Shown here: positions 47,034 to 58,449 of the stretch, piece by piece
Layout of the letters: every line of letters begins with the position of its first letter
Position numbering within the stretch: the first letter of the stretch is position 1
Source: Schistosoma mansoni
Lineage: Eukaryota > Platyhelminthes > Trematoda > Strigeidida > Schistosomatidae
Length of the DNA: 64,000 bases
Reading direction: 5' to 3'
Assembly (NCBI RefSeq): GCF_000237925.1
Contig: NC_031495.1
Location: 7,107,852 to 7,171,851 of the forward strand
Notes under the pieces: generated by a model
Seen by the model: only the letters and a program-made list of their open reading frames with translations
What the model was told of the DNA's origin: nothing
The model's database searches: none
Made by a program: the position numbers and the translations under genes

Positions 47034-48135
47034 GTTTGGTTTAAAACGCCATGTTAGAAATCACCGCAACTATTACCAGAAAGAAGAAAATGCTAATCCA
47101 CAAAAGTGTATAAGGTTTGTTATTGCTCCTACTTATTATGAAGTTTGATGATGTTTGAGTTTGTTCTGTGATTAGAGTTACGGGATTGAAAGACGGTCGA
47201 ACTATCTATTCTACACTACCTGATTATATAGAAAAACCGATTAGATTTGTGGTTTATCAAACATGACGACTGTGAGTTTTATCCCGACAACAAATAAAGT
47301 GAAAATAAATAGACAGGACAAATTGTACACGCATAACCACAGTGCAAACACATCTAACTCAGTTGAGGTTATAGCAATCAAATCGAGTTATAAATATCTC
47401 GTAAATGCGTCGGTGTAACTGGATGAACTAACTAGAGTAATGAGCACGAGGAGGCAGTTACCTGGTCACTGCAACAAAATATTGAGTAATGAGAATCAAC
47501 TAGCATTATTCTAATCCGGTCAAGACACGCATTTCCCAGTCTCACAATGTGCAGAATAAATTCCATACACTGACAAAAACACGGTGCAGTTGAGTGCTGA
47601 ATCAAATGAGTAATCTGTTATAACTACAAATATTCGTTATTGATGAACGCAAATCGAACCGATATCTCACTTTGAGACCTGAACCCTTGTCTTATAAAAT
47701 CACTCATTAAGTATTGAAACACTTCACTTCCACATTGACTCACAAATTACCATGACAATAAACATAGAGAGGAAAAATTAGACAACGTACATGGACAGAA
47801 GTAGTCTAATGAAGGAGAGAACAACCAAGTATATCCACACACTTCCGATGATTTGTTGGTAGAAAACAACTTGAACTATTTTATTCTTCAGTTATACACA
47901 ATTACATTGGACATATTGGAGGACCAATCAATGAATTTATATGTATCATCCATCTCAGACAGATTCTGTCATTACAAACATGTTCAAGCTGTGACCTAGT
48001 ATAGATGAACCAATCAGAGTGTGATGATGAGAATTCAAGGTAATCTAATTTTCTGTTACTGCTGTTGTCAAATTGTAGTTATAGTGTGTTTTTGTTTCTG
48101 TGAAGCTTCTCTACCAGTGATTTTCGTGATCAATA

Positions 48136-48380
48136 TTTTTCACAATTGAAAGCGTGGGTCAATTGAAGCCAGACCACCATGCTCTGGCGCGAGACTGGTA
48201 GGTCTTGGGTTCTAATCTCGGGAGTGCGGGATCATGGATGGGCACTGCTGAGGAGTCCCCTAATAGGACGAGTTGGCCGTCCAGTGCTTCCAGGTTTTCC
48301 ATGGTGGTCTAGCTTCAATTGACTCACGCTTTCAACTATGAAAATACTAAATCTCCACAAAACCCATTCTGATAATCAGT
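48136..48380 (+). repeat. SINE-HH inserted in R2a, absent from R2b
   Basis: It starts tttttcacaattgaaagcg and ends cacaaaacccattctgataat. It holds a short tRNA-like part (gagactggtaggtc, gggttctaatctc) and a hammerhead stretch: GGCACTG, CTGAGGA, stem II GTCC/GGAC, GAG, TTGGCCGT, C, CAGTGC. The core GAA reads GAG and stem III starts TT, so it is probably inactive. R2b reads gatcaatatgtttagcaaac at this place, close to an unoccupied site. Confidence 0.82.
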
Positions 48381-49134
48381 ACTTTTACCAAACATTGGTT
48401 ATTGGTCTCGTGTAGTATATATGAGAGTGGTGTTTACCGATTGAAGGTGACAGTGTAAGAGCATATTGAATTTAGTGTAATTTGTCATCTTCGTAATCAG
48501 AGATTGTGTGCAAGAAATAAGTATGATGTCTGTGTGTACATCGAGATGAATAATTTCATTTTGAATCCATGCAAGTGTTCGTATATTGAATTAATTTTGA
48601 TAAAATTGAGTGAATTGGTTAATAGTTAGTTTAAAAATAGAGGATGCCAACTAATTTTCGTCTGTGCCATTGAATATTGTGTAGAAGATATGAGTATGAT
48701 TGTAAGTGTAATTATCGAAGTTTCACTCGATAATTTAAAGTAGATTGTGAATTGGTAGATTGTTGATCGTAAAATAATGATAGACTTGTGATATTGGAAT
48801 GAGTAGAGATTAGGATTTGTGATGATTCACGATTAATTTTGAGTGTCGCTTCTCCACAGAGTAGATCAATAACCGAATTGAATGAAGGCAATTTTGAATA
48901 GGAGATTATGTGTTAATCTAAATGGTGTAGAGGAACAAGACAAAATGTTTAGTTGGATCAAAGTCAGAATCTAAACCAAAATAGGTCTGATTATGTCGAT
49001 GTTATGACTCAGTCTGTAGCTCTTCTAGGGCTACTACCGTTCCTAAGTCCGGGTAAACAAGGAAGGTTGAACATGAGGTCAGCAATCACATCCCACAGAA
49101 AACAACCTTCAGAATAAAACGCTAACCAGAATGA
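48381..49134. other. R2a-specific stretch, missing from R2b
   Basis: About 720 bp (from about 48416) present here but absent from R2b, where tattggtctc joins directly to ccctcttatttg. There is no coding sequence. It has repeated tgagt/gattg-rich words with no recognised family. Confidence 0.65.
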
Positions 49135-51150
49135 ACATTTTAAACCATTTAAACTCTCCCCTCTTATTTGAATGGAGAATAATGACGCCCCATCATGAAA
49201 GCCGATATTCTTCAGGAGATAGGAGGATGATTCCCCTTCTAATAACCAGAGTAACAATTAACATATGTACATGGGATGTCCGGACAATGTGAGAGACCAG
49301 GAGGACTGATCGAATGGCTACATAAATGAGGAGATACAGCTTGGCGGTCCTCTGAATAATTGGAACTCATTGGACCCAATCTGAATAGGAAAGGTTGAGT
49401 ACGGAAAGATACTGCTGTACTCTAGTCACGAAGCGGAAAATACTCCACATACTCAGGTAGTTGCTCTGATGCTGTCTAAAGAAGCACGAAATACACTTAC
49501 AGGATGGGAATCTCATGGATCCAAAATCATCGAAGCATCCTTCAAAACAAAGAAGGAGGGAAGTACAATGAATGTTATCCAATGTTTTGCACTCACCAAT
49601 AATAGAAACGACGACGATTAAGATCAGGTCTACGAGAGGCTGCAATCGATCATAGCGAACTTCTCTGGAATAAACCGAACAATTCTAATAGGAGATCTAA
49701 GCGCGAAAGTCGGAATAGACGACACCAGATATGAAGATATAATGGGACTACATGGACTGAGCGAGAGAAATGAAAATGAGGAGAGATTTGCAAACCTATG
49801 TGCATTCAACAAAACAGTTATAGGCAGTACAATGTTCCCGCATATGCACAGCTACATGAGTTTCATCGAACCACACCACAGAGAACCAGATAAATTATAA
49901 TTGCATCAGTATAAAATTCACAAGATCAATGGAAAAGGTGAGAAGCAAGAGAGGAGCTGACATAGCTTCAGATCACCGTTTGGTGGTTGTATGGACTGAA
50001 TCGCGACACCACGGACCATCGTTGAACGATCAACTGAATGAAACTCATCACTATACATCAACTTCCCTTATTATCAGAAAGCACTTGATAATGTGGATAG
50101 GGATTAAGGGCAACTTCTTCAACACTATGGTGTACCTGAGAAAATCCCCAACATCATACGGAACTCATAAGATGATGGACCAAAGTGCAAAGTCGCTCAT
50201 GAAGGACAGTTGACAGACGCATTCCAAGTGAGGACCGAAGTCAGACAAGAGTGTTCTTTTCCTCATATCTCTTTCTTCTAGTGGTTGACTAGATTATGAA
50301 GACCTCCATATTTGAGCGTAAGCACGGAATACGATAGACAGCTCGGAATCAACTAGACGATTTGGACTTTACAAATGACCTAGCTCTTCTATCCCATACG
50401 CAGCAACAGATGGAGGCCATGAAAATCAGTGTGGCGAAAGCCTCTACATCAGTAGGCCTCAACACACACAGTGGAAAAGCAAGGTTGTCAAATGAAACAC
50501 GGGGAACACCAACCCAGTCAAACTTGATGGAGAAACTCTGAAAGAGATGAAAAACATTCACGTGTCTAGGTAGCTTCATCGATGAACGTAGTAGATCCGA
50601 CGCAGACGCAAAGGCGAGGATTGGCAATGCAAAGACCGGATTTCTACAATCGAAGATAATATGGAACTCAATACAACTTTCAACCAACATCAAAATGATA
50701 ATCTTCAATACGAAATTCTAGACAGTTCTATTGCATGGAGCTTAAACTTGGAGAACTACCAAAACTATTATCAAAACGGTTCAAGTATTTATAAACAATT
50801 GTCTATGTAAGTTATTGAATAAGCTTCGGCCGTATACCATTAGCAACAACATACTGTTAAAGAGAACAAACCAACTTCCAAGTGAAGAGGAAATTAGGGG
50901 AAGGTATTGAAGGTGGATAGGACATATATAGAGGAAATCATCAAACTGCATCGCGAAGCAAGCCCTAATTTGGGATGCTGAAGACAAGTGGAAAAGAGGA
51001 ACACACTACGTCAGGAATTGGAAGTAGATATGAAAAGGATGAATAGCAACTGGAAAGGATTACTTAGGACAAAGTTGGATGGATAATGCTGGTGGGCAGC
51101 CTATGCTTCTCCATGGGGAGTAGCAGGCGTAATTAAGGGTAAGTAAGTAA
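49135..51150 (+). mobile_element. RTE-clade LINE, internally deleted copy (R2a)
   Basis: Bases 49265-49990 encode an endonuclease broken into pieces: HTQVVALMLSKEARNTLTGWE, IEASFKTKKEGSTMNVIQC, ILIGDLSAKVGIDD, NEERFANLCAFN and RGADIASDHRLVV. The sequence then jumps straight to reverse transcriptase (about 50030 onward, including VRQECSF-like and DLDFTNDLAL), so roughly 900 bp between endonuclease and polymerase are missing. FADD reads FTND. The C-terminus and the gtaagtaagtaa tail end at about 51150. Frameshifts and stops are frequent, so it is dead. Confidence 0.88.
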
Positions 51151-51401
51151 ACAGTATCGATGTTATGCCATATGGGTCGAAATGGTTCTGTGTGAGACAT
51201 CATAGTTAGTATTTGTGTGTATGCTAGTGAGTGTGAAATATGTGAAATTTATGATGTGAAGGAATTTTATTCTTTTCTCACACATTTAGACTACATACGA
51301 ACTCAATTCCACATATGTCGCATTCACCAATATTCACAAAAGTAGTCTGCCTTGTTCTTCTTCACCATTTAGACTCACACAGAGTCTCCTACTTAAAGTT
51401 T
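51151..51401. other. spacer between R2a and R1b
   Basis: About 250 bp of AT-rich DNA joining the LINE end to block R1b. Nothing recognisable. Confidence 0.5.
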
Positions 51402-52735
51402 AACTAATTCATTTGTACTACTCGATTCTTCCCTACATTAAATTACATTCAGATTTTACCATGGTGTATTCTTCTTTCGAACCCCAAATTCTACATAAAA
51501 AGCATCACCATTAATGATATTATAAGTGAATAATGAATGATCTCCACACTTATTGTTCACAATATTGTTTTATTCCCGATTGTTTAAATGAACTTCACAT
51601 CATGATATTTTCGAACAACTTGTCAACTGTGAATTGTAGCAGTCAAATCAGATTTCTATATCTCTCATGACTCATTCATTTCACAAATCCAGAGTTCTGA
51701 TTTATGTAGCACAATTATATTGATCATTGATATGAATATTTCACTTGAAGTATGTGACCTTGATTGATTGTTTGTTTTCACGTTGTGAATTGGATTCATC
51801 AATAATGTTGTAGATCAGAAATATTCATCGATATTTTGTGTAGAGATAGTAAAGTATCAAGGTATTTCTACATCATTAACATATTTGTATATGTTGATTG
51901 AAGTAATCTATCGTGTTCAATTGTCAACCAATCACGCTTTCATCTCTCATTTCACGTTGACTGAACATTTAATATGTGTTCTTCAAGTATGCAGCATCAC
52001 ATGCTACAACGGCTATTCAATACAGACCTGATTACAATTATTACGACTACTGATGAACACAGTTATATTCCATATTCAAATGGAATGAAACTGTGTGTTT
52101 TGATCTTGTACTTATCAGACATGTCTCTTGTGATCAACAATGAAATGGATTTCGTGAGACTGATTGGAATAGTTAGGGAATATGGAAGTGTAGGGGTTTG
52201 TTTCTCGAATCTCGTTCAGTTATGCATCTGTTTATTGTTTCGATGTCAGGTTTAGAAGCTTCATTGTAGATCGACACAGAAATATATCAGTTTTCCTTGT
52301 GAGCAAAAAAATTCAGTGGAAACCAACATGATTGCGATGCTCCAATTCTCATCGAATAGATCAGAAATGGCTTCCACAGGTAACTGGACGTACCAAATAT
52401 TTATAGTGAAGCAACACTAGTATGAGTGAGTTGGGTAGACACAATGTGTAAAAGGACTAACCACTCTTGTAAATTCTTTTTACCCACATATTGACAATCT
52501 ATCGACAATGAAGCATGAGTTATTAGTACCATGTTTCACAAACCAGATCATCTTACACAGTCAGTCAGATTTCTGTATCGAATTGAATTGATGAAATGTT
52601 GAGTATGTGTATTGGTAACTGAGTGAACATTTGTAGTTGGTGTGAACTTTGACAAGATGATGTGATATGTTGTTGTTGGAAGGAATGGACAATTTAAGTG
52701 GTTAGGTTGGTGTGTCATCAGACGACAATCAGTCA
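51402..52735 (+). repeat. duplicated block R1, copy b
   Basis: It matches 33662-35011. Long stretches (for example 51535-51940) are identical or nearly so, with scattered differences elsewhere and a small deletion near 52705. It directly follows R2a, so R1 and R2 may form one larger duplicated unit of which only parts remain at the other sites. Confidence 0.85.
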
Positions 52736-53965
52736 CTTCCACTCAGTGAATCGTAAACCAGAATATCTCTCTCTTTTAAGCTTATGTAATCGATTAATTT
52801 GTCATATTATATCGTAATTTTCATTTTGAAATAATTGTATGCTGTAAAGTTCGCGTTGCATTGCATGCTGTAATGATATTATAAGTTGTTATAAACTTCA
52901 TAATAGTCATGCTTGTTTTGAAGAAGACTGTTACTGAATAATTGAGTAAGGTTTGGGGTGAGTTGTTTTTGGTCTTGAAACGACATCATTTTTCTTTTTT
53001 TGGTAAGTGTTATTAGCCCATTGTTGGGATGATCCAGAAAATTTCTCGCAAAAGACAAGAAAGGCTCACGAAACACTTTGAAGCATTTTATCCAATCAGC
53101 GTTCAGTAGAAGTTTTGCCAGAAACATCACGAAAGTGTTAAGTCACATGTAAAATTTCTGATTGGCTGATTACTATAGTACTACTATGTTTAGTAGCATT
53201 CCAGAATTTTCAGGAAAACCCAAGGACTTCTAAAATACTATAAAAACCTTATATTTTCTGTACGTGAATGAACGTTTGGAGTAATGTGCTTCTCGCATAT
53301 TTTGCGCCTTTTCTTTCTTGTTCAAGCTTCAGTGTAAATTTAGCTTGGGGCTTACGAGAACGACTTATGAACCGAGTATAACGTTCAATTAGCAAGACTT
53401 ATCACCCATAGTTTTTTTTGGTTTTTATGCTTAGTTATCTGTAGTCAGCTATTTCATGTAACATATCTGTTCAAATGAAACAATGATTACCACTCTTCTT
53501 TCTTTTAGTATACTTGTTTGTTGCATAATTCATTTTAGACAATATATTACTTGTAGGAAATGATAAAGTACGTAAGTTTACCAACTACAGTTGCTTAAAT
53601 TTTTGTTTCCGTTAATATCCCTAAGCGTCAATGTTAGTAGTATGGGATTCTGTATACACTATAGTGTAAAAAGCTCCTGGAAGCTGAAGTTGATAGCTTA
53701 AAACCTGTACAGTATAAGAGGAGTCATGGGATGTGATAATGATGTATCATACTTATTATGTCATGCCCTCAACATGTCACTAATTCATTTCAGTGAGAAA
53801 TTGAACTTAAAACGGTAGTGATGTAGACGGATAGTAAAATCTTACAAAATTTCTCCTAACAAATCTATTCCTATCTGCACAATCTCCCCTAAAAATTTAT
53901 TCATTCTACAAATTACTTCTGACTGATATTTTCCGTGAGGATTCTCCCTAATAAGTCGATTTTCT

Positions 53966-54012
<47 letters not shown>

Positions 54013-54641
54013 TTATGGTAAGCTCACGTTGCAAACTTGATTTAATATTTCCCTTTTTCCTTTTACAAAATAATGATGGGAGGTACTCTCTTAAGGTGTG
54101 AGAAATGTTTATCTATCCGTATAGAAACTAAAAGTACATTGAACGGTTTAATAGAAAACCAAAATTTGCTGAATAAATACACAATAAACATGAAGTAGTG
54201 ATATCCACTCCAACATGTATTACTTCAAGCTTATTAAACTAGAAACGCTTCTGCATTTTACCACCAAGTACAGTTTAATCACGTTGAAGATTTAAGAATC
54301 AAATATTGTTGAATTGAATTTGATTAAATCATGTGTATGCAATCACACAAATTCGACCGTTTATTCGGGAACCAAACAGCAGTAACGAGGGTGGCATAGA
54401 CACATGCATAGAAAAAGTTCACAATACACTAGTTCGACCTGGTTACAAAATTAAAGCAAAACTTAAGAATTAGCATAGAATACAATTTTGGGATTATGAT
54501 TTATGGACGAACCAATTAATCAAGACAGTAAGTCTTGGATTTTCACGCGAAATTCACTCATTCTCATGGCTAAGTAGTATTTTGACATTATAGCTTGTCA
54601 TCTCGTAATGAACACTCTAATTCTAATTCCAAGCAGGTGAT
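52736..54641. other. intergenic stretch with an AT microsatellite
   Basis: No gene is seen. It contains the AT dinucleotide run at 53971-54010. Confidence 0.6.
53971..54010. repeat. (AT)20 microsatellite
   Basis: Forty bases of perfect AT dinucleotide repeat. Length is likely to vary between worms. Confidence 0.97.
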
Positions 54642-54795
54642 TATCAGGACTCAGTAGGTAAATGGATAACGCGATGGTGTTTGGAGTGAACAATATAGGG
54701 TTCAAGTCCCGGAGTGAGCATCAACTCTGGGGTGCAGGTACATCCAGCCGGCGAGTCCAAAATAGGACGAAAATCAAGCGACTATCCATCCTTGC
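54642..54795 (+). repeat. Sm-alpha-type SINE with most of a hammerhead
   Basis: A box (cagtaggtaaatggataacg), B box (gggttcaagtcccggagtg), then gcatcaactctggggtgcagg, tacatccagccggcgagtcc, aaaataggacgaaaatc and ctatccatc. Stem II GTCC/GGAC is intact. The core reads CCGGCGA where CUGANGA is expected and GAAAA where GAAAC is expected. It is the best-kept Sm-alpha copy in the window, but not a consensus ribozyme. Confidence 0.82.
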
Positions 54796-55400
54796 TTATA
54801 AAGAATCTTGTAATGTTTACGATATAAAGAATATCTCGCATGTAGATCTTGTCAATGTATTGCCTTATGAATAGCTTTTGTAGTTTCCTTGAGCAGATAT
54901 TTTCATGGGATCTAGAAAGTTAAAAATCAGAGGCGAACGTACTAACGTTGAAGTGTTAGGTTGACACAATGATGAATAATTTAAATCACTAATAAAACTT
55001 ATGATACAAATAATAGCGTATATAAATCTCATGTACACTGAAGACGAATATATTTTATTGATTGAGAATATAAATCTTGTCCAGAATATTCTTCACAAAA
55101 ATAATGGTAGTAGTGTTATGTTCGTTTACGTCCCCCATCTTTATTCTCATCCTAGCAACTCAATCTTGTGTTTTTTATGCTACTTAGTAATATTCCGTAA
55201 TCAGCTATACCTCCAATGATTTCTATGCGTATTTTGTGAAGCAGATCTATTTGTCGTGTGATATTCTAAAATATTTACATTTACTTCTAACATTTATTGA
55301 GTTTATTACTTTTATTACTACTTTCTCTCAACCCCTATAATAGTTATTTTCAGTTATGTATAGTCATTGAACCTTTGTTTGATTGCAACAATTTCAATAT

Positions 55401-55670
55401 CAACTCACTGAAGACATTGGTGAAATGGTTGCTCAACTTCGTGGATTGATTGAAGTTAGACATTAACACCATCAGATGCCGGCTCAGTGGTCTACTGGTT
55501 AAGTGCTCGCGCGCGAGACTGATAGGTCCTGTGTTCGAATCTCGCGAGGCGGGATCGTGGATGCATACCGCTGAAAAGTCCCACAATAGAACGAAACGAC
55601 CGTCCAGTGCTTCCAGGTTTTCCATGGTGGTCTAGCTTCAATTGACTCATGATTTCAACTATATATAAAG
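55401..55670 (+). repeat. SINE-HH with complete tRNA-like head
   Basis: The head at 55478-55553 looks like a tRNA: ccggctcagtggtctactgg, ttaagtgctcgcgcgcgag, and B box gtgttcgaatctcgcgagg. It is followed by the hammerhead order: CCG, CTGAAAA, GTCC/GAAC, GAA, ACGACCGT, C, CAGTGC. The tail is cttccaggttttccatgg through tgactcatgatttcaac. Core G8 is A, so it is probably inactive. The word tttcaatat occurs at both ends (55392-55400 and 55671-55679) and may be the target duplication. Confidence 0.82.
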
Positions 55671-56079
55671 TTTCAATATTTGTTTGATTTTGGTTCCCTT
55701 TTCGCTTGTTGATAAACGGTTGTTAAAAGTAAACACAGCTATTGGCTTTTGTTTACACTGTCGTATGTCACAGTTATTTTTTTGTGTTATCATTACAGGA
55801 GGTCTTTCTCTTTCCAGATATACAGATACGTTAAACGCCATTCATACCTCAGGAGTTGTGGTTTGTAAGAAATTTATGTTTATTTCTCAATAAGGAACTG
55901 TTATTTAAACAAACCGCTGTTTCATGAACTTTGGTTTCACACGTATCTCAATCGAATTATTAAACTTTTTAATAGAATTAAGAAGTTGTGTTGCTTTCAT
56001 TATCATTAATATACAATAAATATGTGTTCGTTTAAGTACAGTTCACATTACATAGATTGAAATATGGTAACAGAAAACC

Positions 56080-58400
56080 CTAATCCTTCTGTTCTATAAA
56101 ACATAGTACTTCATAATGTTTCACTTTGTTTTCTTTGCCCTTGTAAGGAAGAAGTGCAAATTTTTGTGAACAGTTAACTTTACCAATACACAATTCATCT
56201 TGTACTATAGCACGAGCAACATATAAAGGTTCACTTGTGCTTGTTATACCAGCAAGTAATGCACCAGCTGGAACTCTACCGAAAGATGCTGGAACCCACT
56301 GGTACCTTATACAATTAAGAAAATAAGAAAAATATGAGGAGATTAGTTGAGATAAACGTTTTATTGATATGTAGTTTAGATCAAATTGTAAAGTATGTAA
56401 ACAACGTTTTTGATAAGTTACACATGCTGAAGAGACTATCTGTTGTATTATATGCAAAAAAACAATAATTTAAAATTCTGCAATAATATTAACTAAAGTC
56501 TATATCAGAAGGGGGTTTTGTGGAGATTTTAGTAATTTTATGTAGTTGAGATTGGTTGAATTTAGACATTAACATCGTTGGATGCAGGCTCAATGGTCTA
56601 TCGGCTAAGTGCTAGCGCGCGAAACTGATAGGGCCTGGGTTTGAATCTGGCGAAGCGGGATCGTGGATGCGCACAGCTAAGGAGTCCCACAGTAGGACGA
56701 AATGGCCGTTCAGTTCTTCCAGGCTTTTCATGGTGGTATAGTTTCAATTGACTCATGATCTCAACTATGTAAAGTGTATATTCTTTAATTAAATAGTTTA
56801 TGTAGTTATAGACAGTTTTACTCACTAATTAGATATCATCGTCAAATTTCTCGAGTTGTCCGGATCCGGAAATATGAACTATTGGATTTTAGGCTGATAA
56901 CTTAGATTGAATGTATTTGTCACAATAACTGCAGTTTTTGTTTGTTCATTTTCGTATGAGATTGTAAGTTTACACTAGTAAGATGATCTAAACTACAGAG
57001 AAACAAGTATTTAGTGTACCTTGATAGTTATTAGTTCACCAGTCAATGATTCTATATATGAAAAGTTTAAATCACTTGGGCGAAGCAAAAATGTTTGCAT
57101 TTTTTTCTAGGAAGGGGCAAAAATATTCGTAAAAACCTAAATGCGAGTATAATTTGACTAGGTGTTAATTCTAAAGGAGTTTAGTGAAATTATTCTCTGT
57201 AGTAACAACAGAAATGCTTATTTAAGAGTAGACGATAAGTTGTAACGCCTGGTTCGATTATAACTTATCTGTTCGGTGATTTTTATGATATAAATTATTG
57301 ACAGTCGTAGAGAGTTCTGAATAGGTACTGTATTTGAGATGGTGGAGAAGATTTGTAGCTCAGGTGGATGATTTTGATGGAGTTTTGTTCCCTGAGCTGG
57401 ATGGTTTGGTCGTTCAGAATGACGATGAAAGCTCAATGACCAAACCATCCAGCTCAGAGAACAAAACTCCATCAGGTACTGTATTCTAATATAACCTAGA
57501 GAAGATTAAATTATGGGTACCTTCTGAGAACTATTTATGGACTCATATTATACACATATTCTTATTGTGTAACTGTTAAGAAACTAAACAATATATACAT
57601 ACAAATATATTCCTCTTATTATAAGCTTTTATTTGACCTATTGGTTACTGTCATTTGATCTACTATTCTCAAGTTGGATTCCATCTAATAGTCACAGTCT
57701 CAAGATCACAGACACTTTTTGGCTTGACCTTATACAAATGTTATTGTCTGTCTTACTATTGATGTGGTCTGATTTTGCATGTATGTAAAACAAGTTTGTT
57801 TGAAATATATGATTGTATATAATAGAGGCTGATATTTGTATTATGGACTGAATCGTCTGGGTTAGACGAGAAGTTGCTATCTCAAGGACCAATAAGAACT
57901 GTAGGCTGCTAGTACTGGTTTATGCATCATTGGTCCGATCAATAAGTTGGTGACTAGTCGGGAATCATTTCGCTTGATATGTTAACAGGACACAAGGATC
58001 ACAAGTTATAGCATATTTACTTGAGGCTCATCATCGATTTCTAAACACTACATCAAGTTGATCGAAGTTAAGAACATCATATTCGGCTCTGAACACTATA
58101 TACGGCATCCACCTACTGATTTGAGATTCAGTATTCTATACATTATAAGCGAAGTTCTCCATCAGTTGGTCACTATGAAATTTTGGAAATTATCAATAAA
58201 ATATTTGCTTCTGTCTGTTGGTCATTGGATAATGTATTAAGATTTCCCTTATTATCAATCAATCTTTTAAATGTACGACGCAACTTCACAACAAATGAAT
58301 TCACTCAGTCATATTTGTCCATCCATATAATCCATGTATTTACATACACTTCCGGTTGAAATTCGAATGACCATATAGAATACCTTTTATGAACCATCCA

Positions 58401-58449
<49 letters not shown>

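Larger units (their letters stand above)
47034..51150 (+). repeat. duplicated block R2, copy a (with SINE-HH and RTE LINE)
   Basis: Bases 47034-48135 match 61733-62845 (offset 14,698-14,699). Bases about 49146-50280 match 62866-64000 (offset 13,720). The LINE part shows only two differences that I could find in over 1.1 kb, while the first 250 bases of the block are more diverged. The R2b copy lacks about 980 bp of this block, including the SINE-HH. The window edge cuts R2b, so how far the match extends is unknown. Confidence 0.9.

Noticed and set aside
55478-55553. A sequence with tRNA A and B boxes that might be a tRNA gene; similar ones at 32520, 48190 and 56580.
   Set aside because: They are repeated heads of SINE-HH elements with degenerate stems and no clean acceptor stem, so they are SINE promoters, not tRNA genes.
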